Source: Antennarius striatus (taxonomy: Eukaryota > Chordata > Actinopteri > Lophiiformes > Antennariidae). Taken from it: 64,000 bases of DNA. This document shows, piece by piece, positions 37,601 through 61,660 of this stretch (the stretch's first letter is position 1; every line of letters begins with the position of its first letter). The stretch is taken from assembly GCF_040054535.1 (NCBI RefSeq), contig NC_090781.1, positions 19,997,579-20,061,578 of the forward strand, written 5' to 3'. A program made the position numbers and the translations under genes. The notes under the pieces are model-generated. The model had not been told where the DNA came from. It made no database searches and saw only the letters and a program-made list of their open reading frames with translations.

Positions 37601-39893
37601 ATTCACCGCTTAGACATCTGGCAGAGTCACAATGAAATAACACTTGTTCTGGTCATTAACCTTGCAAATTTGTAGGTCAACGTTATTTTATTTACACCTT
37701 ATATTTTGTCCCTATTTTATAAAAAAAAATTTGTGATACTTAAGCATCTTATGGAGATGTGGTAAAGATGTTGTAGTCACTCAACTGTGGAAAATGTGTC
37801 AGTGATATATTATACTGTAGTTCAGGAGCATAAATGCCTAGAGTCCAGGTAAATATTTGTTTCTGTAGGTAACAAACATGTTAAGACACGAAAAAAAATT
37901 AAGAAACAATTCTGGTATTTTAATAACTTCATTCTTTGTACAACATAAATGGATTTAGACACTAGAGTTTCTGTGAACCTGGGTTGAAGGTTCAAATGAA
38001 GCCATCAATGTTACATACATTTAGCATGTGGCATTGATTGGCAGGACTTCTTCACTCTCTCTGAGTCCCCGAAGGATGTCATTCAACCGACCTGAGCTCA
38101 ACGCTGGTCAGCCTATGACTTTTGCCCTCTCTCGTCGTGAACAGGGTCAGGACGACTTGCGGCAGGATGCGGTGATGCAGCAGGTCTTCAGCATGTGCTC
38201 CATGCTGCTGCAGCGCAACACCGACACTCGCAAGAGGAAGCTCAACATCAGAAGATACAAGGTAACACACATCTTGTTTTGAAACCGCCTCTCTTACATC
38301 TGCTTCTCTCGTCTTTCCTCCTTATTATTAGGGAGTTAAACAACAGAAACCCTTTCCTGCTTTACCAGGTGGTGCCATTCTCCCAGCGTAGCGGAGTGTT
38401 GGAATGGTGTTCCGGTACGGTTCCAATCGGCGAGTTTCTGGTGGATCCGAATAAAGGAGCCCACAAACGCTTCAGACCTCAGGACTGGACCAACATGGGC
38501 TGCCGCAGGAAGATGATGGTACTGCCTCAGTTTCAAAACATGAACTGCTGATCCAATCAGAGGTATACGTTCATCCCGTCTCGTCCCTACAGGATGCTCA
38601 GAGGTTGGCGTTTGATGAGAAGCTCCAGGCCTACAGTGAAGTGTGCAAGAACTTCAGGCCCGTCTTCAGGTATTTCTGCATGGAACGATTCCTGGACCCC
38701 GCGGTGTGGATGGAGAAACGGCTGGCTTACACTCGCAGCGTGGCCACCTCCTCCATAGGTACAAACAGTAAATCCTCAACATCACGGCTCACACAAAACA
38801 AAACGTTTGACTCGTGTCGGGCCTTTATCATGTCGACCTTCCTGTCTTCCATCCTCAGTGGGTTACATTGTGGGTTTGGGTGACAGACACATCCAGAATA
38901 TCCTGATTGACGAACAGACCGCCGAACTGATTCACATCGATTTAGGTAAATTTATTCACTCCTTTTTTCTTGATTAGTGATTGCAAATAGAAAGTCTTCC
39001 ATTCTCTCTGCTGCTGCTAAGCAACGAGATGCCTCTACCGTCACAGGAGGAACGTCATACAACTAGAGAAAACAAATTCTAATTCATGAATTACAATCGA
39101 ATTGCATAAACTACCGAGTTCATCATGTGAGTTTATGATCTTTTTGTCGGAGGTGTCGCTTTTGAGCAGGGGAAGATCCTCCCCACCCCTGAAACGGTTC
39201 CCTTCAGGCTGTCCAGAGACATTGTGGACGGGATGGGCATCACTGGGGTGGAGGGAGTTTTCAGGAGGTGAGATGGAGATGGTGAATTTTTTCGATTCAA
39301 AGATCTTGAGTTGTTCCTCCAGCTGGCGTTGTGTCTTTTATTTTGTGTGCAGGTGTTGTGAGAAGACGATGGAGGTGATGAGGAATGCTCAAGAAGCCTT
39401 GCTCACTATAGTAGAGGTGAGATCGCACCAATGTCACACAACGTAAAGGTGTTTCCTTCTATTTAGCCTTGCGCTATGTGGTTGTGTTGTGTAGGTGCTG
39501 CTGTACGACCCTCTTTTTGACTGGACCATGAACCCCCTGAAGGCCTTCCAGCTGCAGCACGATGAACAGCAGGAGCTCAACGCCACGCTCCCCTCCACCA
39601 TCGGTGGAGACGACGTGGACAACCACCGTAAATCCAGGTGCGGTACGATAACCAGTGTTCCATTAAAGCTCTGTGTCATTACCTCACAATCTACTCCACT
39701 TTTTTCCTGCAGTGACAGTCAGAGCTTCAATAAAGTAGCGGAGCGCGTGCTGCTGAGGCTGCAGGAGAAACTGAAGGGGGTGGAGGAAGGGACGGTGCTC
39801 AGCGTCGGGGGGCAGGTCAACCTGCTCATCCAGCAAGCCATGGACTCCAAAAACCTCAGCAGGCTCTTCCCGGGGTGGCAGGCCTGGGTGTAG
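22751..39893 (+). CDS. atm: Serine-protein kinase ATM
   Basis: ATM is the PIKK-family kinase that senses DNA double-strand breaks and phosphorylates SQ/TQ sites. Exons: 22751-22822, 22929-23047, 23199-23344, 23451-23615, 23757-23922, 24003-24241, 24497-24666, 24743-24906, 25054-25425, 25518-25703, 25801-25902, 26042-26270, 26357-26488, 26603-26728, 26816-26902, 26986-27175, 27255-27448, 27534-27613, 27711-27866, 28000-28075, 28204-28346, 28426-28546, 28698-28868, 28961-29136, 29223-29466, 29655-29770, 29891-30017, 30101-30300, 30384-30558, 30716-30874, 30967-31099, 31184-31279, 31353-31524, 31621-31762, 31889-32065, 32191-32368, 32447-32552, 32648-32806, 33117-33222, 33361-33449, 33538-33640, 33739-33887, 33955-34059, 34129-34248, 34348-34585, 34712-34882, 35143-35262, 35484-35704, 35783-35990, 36070-36195, 36313-36453, 36549-36687, 36983-37065, 37165-37305, 38145-38261, 38369-38518, 38593-38758, 38859-38945, 39153-39267, 39353-39416, 39495-39637, 39713-39893. 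All 62 keep phase: 3082 aa (human 3056). Seen: TAN region (15-34), KRRR nuclear-signal-like cluster (387-390), FAT region (about 1985-2590), autophosphorylation-type Ser2004-Gln2005, catalytic loop GDRHIQN (Asp2895, Asn2900), DLG (2914-2916), FATC ending PGWQAWV. Intact. Confidence 0.97.
34590..34669. repeat. (GT)n microsatellite beside an atm donor site
   Basis: About 80 nt of pure GT begins within the donor hexamer of the atm exon ending at 34585 and fills most of that 126-nt intron. Confidence 0.95.
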
Positions 39894-40121
39894 GCCTGCC
39901 AGAAGGCGAGACGGGTCACTTCCTGCTTCATGCATTGAAACAAGTTGCACTAGAAACACCCTTTTAAATCCATCCGCAGTACGATATCACTTTTTGTTGT
40001 TAGTTTAACTGTTTTTCCTTTAAAACATTGATTATCACCTGATGCTATTGATGTCTGTACATATTTCAACTGTATTTCATTCTGTTTCTGCTCTGTAAGG
40101 AATGCTGCAATCATTCATATA

Positions 40122-40146
40122 AATAAATGATAAATCAAGAAATAAA
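40122..40146 (+). terminator. atm: atm poly(A) signals
   Basis: Two AATAAA hexamers at 40122-40127 and 40141-40146 lie about 230-250 nt after the atm stop. They imply a short 3' UTR and leave only about 0.5 kb before the next start codon on the same strand. Confidence 0.7.
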
Positions 40147-40640
40147 TCTCTCACCTGAAGTCAGCTTTTGTTAAAATTGAGTTGAAATTTAACCGATTCC
40201 TGATTCATTGTAAGTCTATTTACAGATCTAGATGTGCTCGCTCCATTTCCTGTCAATCATTGACTCTAGTGAAGCTTAATGTGTTTGTCTGTATACAGTT
40301 CATGTGGAGAAGTACCTCTGCACTGCATGTTGGGTGTAAAAATACTCTGTCACCACACCGACACTTCAGCAGATAACGCCAGTGAGATGTTTAAGCCGGG
40401 TCCTTTTTTGCTCTTGTGTGCGTAGGAGGGGAACTTAAACCCGATGCCAGTCAGGGTTGAGGAGTGTATGTCATCACTGGTGTGAGGATACAGATCGGAG
40501 CAGAGTAGATCTGACAGGACATATTGGGGAAACATTTTTTTCTCCCATCAAATATTCAGGAAGTGGATCCATCAAAATCATTAGATATTCAATTCATCGA
40601 CCCATTGATAAATTAGAAGACATTATTGTTATAAGAGAAA
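40147..40640. other. Short spacer between atm and the TMPRSS2-like gene
   Basis: About 0.5 kb holds the end of atm and, presumably, the promoter and 5' UTR of the next gene. An in-frame TAA at 40632-40634 shows that the ATG at 40641 is the first possible in-frame start. I see no TATA box that I would trust. Confidence 0.5.
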
Positions 40641-44480
<3,840 letters not shown>

Positions 44481-44849
44481 AATTATAATTGCAGCAGATT
44501 TTAAGCAAAATCGGATTTCCATTTTCTGTCCAGATTATTAATAATGGCATCTGATCCAAACAGTTTGAAGTACACAGATGTAAATTAATCCATCTCCAGA
44601 CAGGCTGGATGTAGAAGACTTAAAAACATGTTTCACATGTAGTTTGTACTTAATTTTAATTTATACGTTATAAAAGGTTTAATTCTATGTTAATCCAGAT
44701 TGAGACATGAGTTAATCTTTGTCCTTCTGTCTCCGGGTGAACCACATGGTTGGGTTCATTGGTGTGGAGATAAAAGTAAAAGCTTGTTGCTGAAACAAAT
44801 CTTTAGTTGAAATTTCACAGAATTTTCATGATCGGTTGATTTTTTACAG

Positions 44850-44855
44850 AATAAA
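44850..44855 (+). terminator. Candidate poly(A) signal of the TMPRSS2-like gene
   Basis: AATAAA lies 370 nt after the stop codon. This is the first clear signal downstream. Confidence 0.45.
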
Positions 44856-45197
44856 AAACTTGTTACAAGATCACCTGCACACATTCCAACTTCTAGATTT
44901 CATTTGCAGTGATTTGGTAAAAAGTTAAATGTTTCTTATATAGCTTTAAAGGTGTTCTAATTGTCCATTTCTGTTTACAGAAGCATCAAGACTGATGAAG
45001 AAATGTTTAAAATCTATTAATATAACTTTTATATAAAAATGTTTCAATGTCTGTACAACATATTCCCTTTGTCCTTTTTATTTTTATGACCTCTTGATCC
45101 CCGTTTGTTTTCATTGTTAGTTTCCACTGAATTAGTGGTGATAAAACATGAGATGCGAACCACAAACCAAATGTGTAATCTTTGACAAAAAGTAATA

Positions 45198-46358
45198 TTT
45201 ATTAATTCATACAATGATGATCAACATCTGTGATATGGTCTTAAGTTTACATCACATGTACAGTTTTGGCACAGGAAAATACACATAAATAAACATTCAA
45301 AAACTCGTACCTTTGATTGGATTGTTTTGACAGTTCACAAAGTCCGATTTATGCAGCTTCACTCGCATCTCTCAATGTGTCTCATAAGATGATGTCACTG
45401 GTGTAAAGAGACTAAATGTACTGCTAACAGCTCAGTCAGATAAGTTAACCCTTTGGTGTCTGATTTAGTGTTTGTATAAAATGTGCAGCGGACAAAATCA
45501 CCATTCATTTGTGTCTAAAAAGCAGATTTACAGTAACAACAATCACATTCTGAGAGATGTTTATGCAAACAGAGTAAATCTCATCAAATTGTAAAGCAGA
45601 TTGTTTGATCTTAAGATTTATGTCACACCTTTGGTCAGCAGAAACAAAATGCAAATCAGCTGAGCGGGTCTCAACTGGAATACTGCATAGCAATTTGTAT
45701 TAGAAGGTATGATGGGGAATGTAAACATGTTGTAAACGAGTGGAGACATCCAATGATATTCTCCCTATTGACAGTGACAGTTTGAGAAGCATGTCGATTC
45801 AGCTTCACCCAAAATACTAGTTTGGGTCAGACGTCGGCTTCAAACGGTAAGGAGGCACCTGAAGCACTCCTTCGCCGATCGCAGAGATGAATATAGTCCA
45901 TAAAAATACGTGTAGGAAGCAGATTATCAACTACAAAGGCACAAAACGGCACAGGTTTTACGTTTATAGTTTGCATGGAAATTACATATGCAGCTTTTAA
46001 AACTGTTGAGCGTGTGCTGTTTGCGTCCTGACTGGAAGAAACTCCACCCTTCACCCTCCATATCGTCACACGCCATCACCAATGTGCTGTTCGGTTATTT
46101 TGGGATCAAATCTTTCATATTTTGGTTCACACATCTTGGAACACCTCTAGACGCCTGACTGTGACTCCACACCGGAATCGGGTCCATGCTATGATGTGTG
46201 TTGACGCGTGTTGATGCGTCTGCGATCTCTGTGTGTAATCCAGACTCATTCAGATGTGAAGAGCCGTGTGTTAATGTGTGGTTCAGGCTCAGCCTCGCTC
46301 TCATGTCCGCTTGTGTGGACGGGCTCGAGTCGCCTTCCTCCCGTCTGCGGCCTCTCAG
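45198..46358 (-). other. bace2: bace2 3' UTR with candidate poly(A) signal
   Basis: The minus strand past the bace2 stop (46359) stays free of other genes. TTTATT at 45198-45203 is AATAAA on the bace2 strand, which would give a 3' UTR of about 1.15 kb. The end would then lie only about 0.35 kb from the candidate end of the convergent TMPRSS2-like transcript. Confidence 0.5.
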
Positions 46359-54387
<8,029 letters not shown>

Positions 54388-55020
54388 TTCTTTAGAGACA
54401 GCAGGTAAAGTGTGGGAAACGGTTCCAGCTCCTTGCTTCCAAAGTTTGCTAACTTTTCAGTTTAACAATCATGGTGACACCGGTTCCCCGCTACTTAGAG
54501 AAACGCAAAACAAAAAAGTTGAGCTACGGTGACTGACATGGTTGTTCTAAAAGACAAACACCGAAAATATGTCACTGAAGTCCGGGTAAAACTACTTCAC
54601 CAAGTTGTTTCGCCTCCATCCACTCCCCTCATTACCATTAAGCTAGCGAAAGAAGAAAATATTGGTTTCCGGTTGAGGTATCTTTCAAAATAATGGGAAC
54701 CAAACGTATGCTCTTTATTTTCGAAGCTGAAAAGGAGTAGCACTTCACTAAAAGCGCATGAACTGCACGCAGTATTACGGAAAAACAATGTAAATCGCAT
54801 GAAACGGAAAGAGTGTTCACGTGGTCATTGTATGGCAGTCGATTAACAGGCCCCAACATCCTCAACGTTTTCAAATGCCTTTTATTTTGAAAGCGGGTTA
54901 TCCGAGCCTCGTCCCTTATTTGCAAATGTTTGACGCCGCTGTTAAAAATTTCACGGGTGACGGAGTTTTACAAACCATGTGAACCACTTCCCCCCCAACT
55001 CGAGCTGCCGGACAATCAGA
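54388..55020 (-). promoter_or_regulatory. bace2: bace2 5' flank and promoter region
   Basis: This is the upstream side of the bace2 ATG. It is richer in CpG and GC than the flanking DNA. I see no TATA box that I would trust, and no coding sequence. The transcription start is undefined. Confidence 0.4.
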
Positions 55021-56334
55021 GGACTGTGTCCATTTCAGCCCAGACAATTGTTGAAGATTAAGAAGTGTTTGTTTGTCTGCAAGTTGTCTAGGAAAAGTTG
55101 TTAGTGCATTATAATTAAATTTATTCTTTGCAAGGGTGGTTTGGAAGAGTTGATTGCGTTTTTTTCTTTGGGGGGATATTGTGTTTGCTTTTAAAAAAAA
55201 AAACTACCAATACCTTAATAAATAAAACTTAAATAACAAAAAAGATTGTATGCAAAATAAAAATATAGATTTTAGAGATTAAATTCTAAATTTGGAGGGG
55301 GTAAAAACATACTTATTCCCTACATTGTTATTGATAACACATGATATACACATGATTCTAGATGTTAGGAGGAGGTTATAAGCATCAGTGTTATTAGATG
55401 ACAGATAAGAGTTAAGGAGATACACCTTTGATTTACATTTTTCTTTCTACATAGCCTTAACAATAAAGTCTGCTGGAGTTTCACATGACAATCTTTCTAA
55501 TTTCTCTGCAGGTGAGTGCTGTGTCTCCTCCTCCTTTTTTTTCTTCTAAATGCTCAAATTTGATGCCAATTGCCATCACTTTACCCAATAATTACATCTA
55601 TGTGCATAGTCAAATGCTCCCGTAATTATAATATGTAATTTATGCAAGATTTGAGTGATACTTTCAGGTTTTAAGAGATTTTGGGCAGGAAATACACCCA
55701 AAAAAAAGTATTTTCAAACTAACCCACAAGTTTTTGCTCTTTCCATGTTTTACACAGAACAGACTTATTTGCTTCATTGTCAATGCAGAATAGAGGAAGA
55801 AGCCAAATCAATGACACAGCCTTTCTCCATGCTCCCAGTTTCACACAGAAAACTAGTGTTTCTGGATTCCTCATTGGTTCCTGTTTACATCATCTCACCT
55901 ATCTCTCTCTCCGTCTCACTCTTTTGGTCTACCTCTACCTTTGTGTCACATCTAAGTCACCCTGCTGTTGCTACAATGGCCTGAATCATGTGGGGAAAGA
56001 CTGCAGCCACAGAATATCTGTATTGCTTGTCATGCACCGGGTCTTGTGACCAGTTAAAGCACAATTCCTGTTTCTTCTTCCCTGTGATTCTGAGATCTTT
56101 ATTCGCCTGGGAGTTTGAAAACTGGGCTAGGCGAGGATTGTGTTGTTTTTTGTCTCTAATAAAACAGTAAAGCCATGAAGTGGGTTTTTCATATGTGTTC
56201 TTCTTTCTTTGGGGGCAAGTTTTCTCAGATTTTTCTAGCTCATGATCAGATTTTTGTCCCATACTGAAAAAAACTTTGGGCTCCAGGGTGAATGTGTGTC
56301 TTCAAGGTTCAACAGCTGTAGAGATGATAGATAA

Positions 56335-56383
<49 letters not shown>

Positions 56384-56407
56384 TGTGCAAACAGACAGAC
56401 AGACAGA
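56335..56407. repeat. (ACAG)n tetranucleotide microsatellite
   Basis: A 49-nt ACAG run (56335-56383) is followed after a short break by a second 18-nt run. It is an ordinary tetranucleotide satellite, not an array with spacers. Confidence 0.95.
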
Positions 56408-58599
56408 TCATCAATCTGCGCTGCAAGCGTTTGTTATTTTAAAGATCAAGCAGACATAAATTGATTAAAAATATAAATTGGAAATGTCATTTTTTCCCCA
56501 AATCAATCTCACAATTTAAAGTGTTGCCACCGTTGGAAATGCGTTTCCTCTCTTGTTCATTGTGTAGAGTGATGAATGTGTCCTTTGTGAGCTGACAAAA
56601 TCAGTGTTTTTTCCACATTTATATCTGTAGTGTGAATTTTCTCTTTGATTATTGAAAATTAAATTTCAAGATCATCACAGATAATTTACAGATAATTTGT
56701 GACAAGACAAATAATTTTGACGTGGATCCTGGGCCAAAATGTAACTTTTACAAGTGCAACAGGAAATTTGAAGTCCTCAGTGAAACAGGAGACATCTTGT
56801 GTTCAGATGTTGTAACTTGTTGAAGAAAAATATTTGACATAAATTATTCTCAAACTTTTTAATGTGTGAGGTGATTATCTCCAGTTAATATCCTTTTCCC
56901 CTGCAAAATCAGACGATTATTATAACATTTTCATGAATATCTTGAAAAAGTGGAGGGTATATTGAAGGCGACACTCAATTTGTTATGATCATTTTTATGA
57001 AATAAATAATTAACATTATAATTTTACAAAGAAATAAGAGGGTCACATTTTCATTTACTCAGTTGCGTTTATTTTAATATGCACGCGTTGTATCCACTGT
57101 CTCATTAGAATAGAACGCGTTCATGCAGCTTCCACCTGCAGTTCCATTACTAAATACAGGAGGGCGCTCCTAACCATTCCCATGCATCAATCCAATCCGT
57201 TGACGCCGTAGAGTCTTCATGAGAGCAAATTAGGCAGATTAGAGGAGCCAGTGGTCCTACATTTGGAAGTGCAAAGCTCCTTTACGGGTACATTGGTACT
57301 TAATCCTCATAACTCTGATCACTGCAGCTGAGGGGGGAGAAGGAGACGCTCCACATGATCTCCTATTATAAACCCATGACCACCCGATCGCAGCTTCAAA
57401 CTGCACTTCTTTATGCTCGGCTTTATGACGTTTACCATCAGCAGCATCTGTTTTTGTTTCAATGAAACATAAGTGAGTGTCTCTGAATAAATTGATTAGA
57501 TTTAATAATCCTATATTGCACCCCAGTGCATCTGTCGGTAATAGATAGCAGTAAAAACTACACCACATCTTTCACACAACTAATTGGTAAATATCAGTCA
57601 TTGTTGAAAATCCAAAAGGAATCTTTTAATTGCCTTACTCATGTTCAAACATATTAAGTTTACAATGATTAAAAATAACAGGACATAGCAAATAATTAAA
57701 TTTTAATAACTGGAAGTTACTCATTCAAAGGTAATCTGAATCAAACTAATTGATTCGTTGACCAGTCATCTAAAATCTAAGGCTGATCCAAAACAGCAAA
57801 ATAAGACATACAAAGTGGATTTATGTATGAATCAACACCAGTTTGCCTCATGCTGTTGCCCAATGAGTTCACACACAGCTGATGGAGCATAACCGGCCAA
57901 TTAATCTCTTTTTATATATATTTCTGGTGAATTTCCTGCTGGCACACCAGTAGGGCTGCATCTTCTATCAACCATCAGACTCGCTGAAATGCTTCACCAC
58001 TGAAGCTACAGAATACCATCCATTAGATTTGTTGTTTCTTGTAGTTTTAAGGTTTATTTCCCCTAGTTGTGTTGTGCTTTATGTTTCCTGCTTTTGTTCT
58101 GTTGTCCTCGCTCTGATATCATCTAGTTTCACCTGTGTCTCACTGCTTCCGGTGCCTCCTGAGACAAAGAAACACTTCAGGGGTTTCACCTCAAATCATA
58201 AACATTTACAGTCAGTCAGTGTCTATCCAAAGAAAGGCAGAAAACAGAGTTCATGGAGCCACAATAAATTTGGTAATCAGTTGTTCAAATCCAAAGCAAA
58301 TAATCCAAAATTAATTAAATCCAGGTGGCAAAACCAAAAATCCTGTAGACAGATAAATAAACTGGCAAACGCATATGAAACACGACATATGAAGAAGAAT
58401 TGGGAACTTAAACACAGGTAGCATGATAAAAACATGCAATATGATTACCTTAACTTCATCTATTAATTCCCTTCACATCTCCACAATGCAGCAGCACTAG
58501 ATTTGTGTCATTATAGTTCAGTGAAACATTAGTTAGTCAGCTGTCTGCTTTTAGATGCCCCCCCCCCCGCTGTCTGTAGTCTGTGATCGGAGTCGCTGA

Positions 58600-58815
58600 A
58601 GCTGTTAGCATTTCTCGACAATATCAGATGCGGTGTAATTACAGCACAGGCTGGATGAGCAGCAAATGGGGATTATATAGGGGCAGGTCATAATGATCAG
58701 GGCAGCCACATGCTACTGAGGCAAATCTCATTTTGATAGCCAGCCTACCATAGTGTTTTATTAGCACAGTGGCTGGGGTCAATTAGCTTTTAGTTCAGAG
58801 CATTCAAATATTTAA
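58600..58815. promoter_or_regulatory. Candidate conserved non-coding element
   Basis: This block is unique-looking and has no open frame. It is rich in homeodomain-type cores, such as TAATTAC near 58637 and CAATTAGC near 58781, and in GATA/TAAT words. Its texture is that of vertebrate developmental enhancers. Conservation itself cannot be tested here. Confidence 0.3.
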
Positions 58816-59103
58816 ATTGGTGTAATGTACCTTGCTTTATGAATTAATCACACAGATAAAAAGATGATTTTTTTTTTTTTGTCCTCCGGCGTTATAAAGA
58901 ACGCTTCTTGTTTGTCTCCCGTCTCTGCTCAGGGATTGACATATAGTTAGTCTGTTCTTCATAACAAGATACTTCCCTGTCTCTGCCTCTGCCAGGACTG
59001 TCAACCTCCTAACAAGGTGCACAATATTCACAGCTGCTGCTGCAGGAGAGCATCGCAAATGAGGGGAGCCTGTATGAGATGAGAGGGATGAGGAAGACAA
59101 CAG

Positions 59104-59140
59104 GTGTGTATGTGTGTGTGTGTGTGTGTGGGTGTGTGTG
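59104..59140. repeat. (GT)n microsatellite
   Basis: An interrupted GT run of about 37 nt in the gene-poor flank. Confidence 0.9.
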
Positions 59141-60192
59141 GCTCCCACACTGCATGTTCCCAGATGTCTCAAAGACAACTGGGTTTGATTTATTTTATTT
59201 TTTTTAGATCAATTACTTGTAACTGCGTGGAGACCATCGCCTCTCAGACAGGCACCGCTATGACTAAGGTTGTCTCGCAGGCTATTGGCGCTAACTCTCT
59301 CCCCTGTGGTGGCGCCGTCGCCTCTCTGCTGTGTATCTGTGTCTGTTTGTTCATTCATAGGAAAAGCATTAGTGACACGTAGATGAGTCACAGAGGCTAC
59401 CGCCTAACAGGCCGCAGTGGGAGTCAGAGACCCCGCCACCCTTCTGCTCCTCGCCTGGAGGCACTACTCATGCCCTCACCAGTCTCCCTAGTTACTCTAA
59501 CACTTCCATGCACACATATGCCGCCTGTGTTTGATCAAATACCACAGATCCCACCTGATGTGTCTGGTAACACATAACAGATGTAGCTCTAGTAGTGGGC
59601 AGGAGAGCTGTGGCTTTCCTCATTACTGTGGCCTCATTGCTGACATCTATTACTACTATTACCAACCGTAGTCATGCTTAGTGGTGAGGAAAATCAGACT
59701 TCGCTAAATTATAAATAGGAAATTAATGTCTTTCTTTAAGTAGGAGAAACAAGTCAATAAAGTAAAGACGATTATAGATGACAACATGACACCATGTTTA
59801 CACTTTTCAGGGAGGTTGTGACAGAACGGTAGCAGCTAGACATCCATCTACCGCTGCTGGTGGTGGTGGTGGCCGATGACTCTGCTGAGACTGATGAAAT
59901 GATGAAGTTGGTGAATCTGTGAAGGCTGGGTGTTGATGTGGAGGAAGAAGTAGAGGCGCAGAGAGAAACAGTCATGTTTAGAGAGAAAGCAGCAAGATGA
60001 TTGGCTGACAATAGAGGTGTGTCACTGCACTATTGGACAGATGTTGGATCGACTACAATGATCACTATTGGATCAGCTGATGCACGAGAGGTGAGAATGA
60101 CAAGACGACTTGAGACATAAAGTGTATAAAGGGATAGTCTTCATCACTGAGATAGTCTTCGTTCACTAGAGCTTCATCAAGCAGATAGTGGA

Positions 60193-60201
60193 GGTGTGTG
60201 T

Positions 60202-60265
<64 letters not shown>
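60193..60265. repeat. (GT)n microsatellite
   Basis: A GT run of about 73 nt with one GA interruption near its left end. Confidence 0.93.
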
Positions 60266-60268
<3 letters not shown>

Positions 60269-61634
60269 GTAGTACATGCCACAATCCCTCTGTGACTCCC
60301 AGAGGTTGTATCAGGTGCATCACCTGGAGTTTGCTTCCTCATTAGGATGAGCATCTCCAAGGTGATCCAGCCAATTAGAAGAGATGATACCTGACTCCCG
60401 GTACTCGGGAGCGGATGGAGATCAGGTGCTTCTCCTCCCTCACAATGAATTGCTGTCAACAAATGCAGCATTTTTGTGATGCTCATTGTCTGGATTTTAT
60501 TTTTTGCACACTTGCAAGCATATTTTCTCATGTTTCCTTCACATCAGTCGGAGCAGATATTCCACTCTGTAATATTCTCATGAAGGCTGGTGCACCGCAT
60601 CACCTTGCTGCATGAAATCCAGTCTCCTTTGCGCTTGACTGTGTCCCTCTGTTCTGTCCCTCTGTTCTTACAGCTATCTATCAGTTTCATAGCATGCAAT
60701 CTGCATCTTTCCAGCCTCCCACTACCCACCCACCAGTGCTGTATCTGCTGTGTTCAGTGTGTATATACAGCACACACAAGCACATTGTGTTTCTGCAAGA
60801 GGCTCAAGTGTGTACATGTTTTCTGGCACCCTCTGTAATAAAAGAGAGGGGAGCTCCCAGGCAGATAACACCCACCGCTGAGCGGTCCTGGCAGGGGTAG
60901 GGGGAGCGTTGAGGGTGCTTGCCCCCTGGCAAGAAGATTCTCAGAGAAGGGGAGATAAGGGATGCAAGACTTGGTAGTGTGGATGCAGGAAGGACTGAAC
61001 AAAGGCGGGGAGGAGGTTGGAAGGCGAGCAGGGGGGTTTCTTCATACATTTTTATGACCACATAGATAAGGTCAGTAGTGTGCCATCGTTACTAGGCAAC
61101 ACTGCGACCCTGAGTTGGATTGAGTTGTGAAGCTGAGAAGTCAGATATTCTTGTTACAACAGCCCTGCTTCCGTTCTGCTGTGGGCATTTGTTAACAAGC
61201 AGCCTGTCTCTGCGCAGCAGTCTGAGAGTCAAGGCTGGAAGACGGTTTTAACTCCACAATTAACCGAGGCACTGAATTAATTAGGAGGCCATTGATTGGG
61301 TTATTACACCCATTTTCAGGATATACGTATATCTGTGCGTGATCACATACGTGTTGATGGTGATTGTGATGAAAAATGAAGGTGTGGTGTTAAGATTATA
61401 TATTTTTAATGATCTAGTTCATGTGGGGATACTCCTAGACTGTGGTGGTATTGATTTTTCCAGTTTTCAAGCACGGAGTGTGGGAGATGGAGGCCGGGCG
61501 CTCATGCAGCCAGAGTACAAATCACCAAAACTCACCCTATTCTTTCACTCCCTTTACTTAGACTCTCCTCCATCAACCCTCAGTTCTACATCCACACTTC
61601 TGGATTTCTGACACTCCTCCAGCAGCTTCCATTA

Positions 61635-61660
61635 CCCCCCCCCCCCCACACACACACCCC
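61635..61660. repeat. Poly-C with (CA)n
   Basis: A 13-nt C homopolymer runs into a short CA repeat in the gene-poor flank. Confidence 0.85.

Noticed and set aside
56335..56407. Repeat array resembling CRISPR
   Set aside because: The units are 4 nt with no unique spacers, and the genome is vertebrate.
59104..59382. Possible exon of a neural gene in the right flank
   Set aside because: The frame starts inside a GT repeat, lacks a recognised domain and has no convincing splice sites at both ends.
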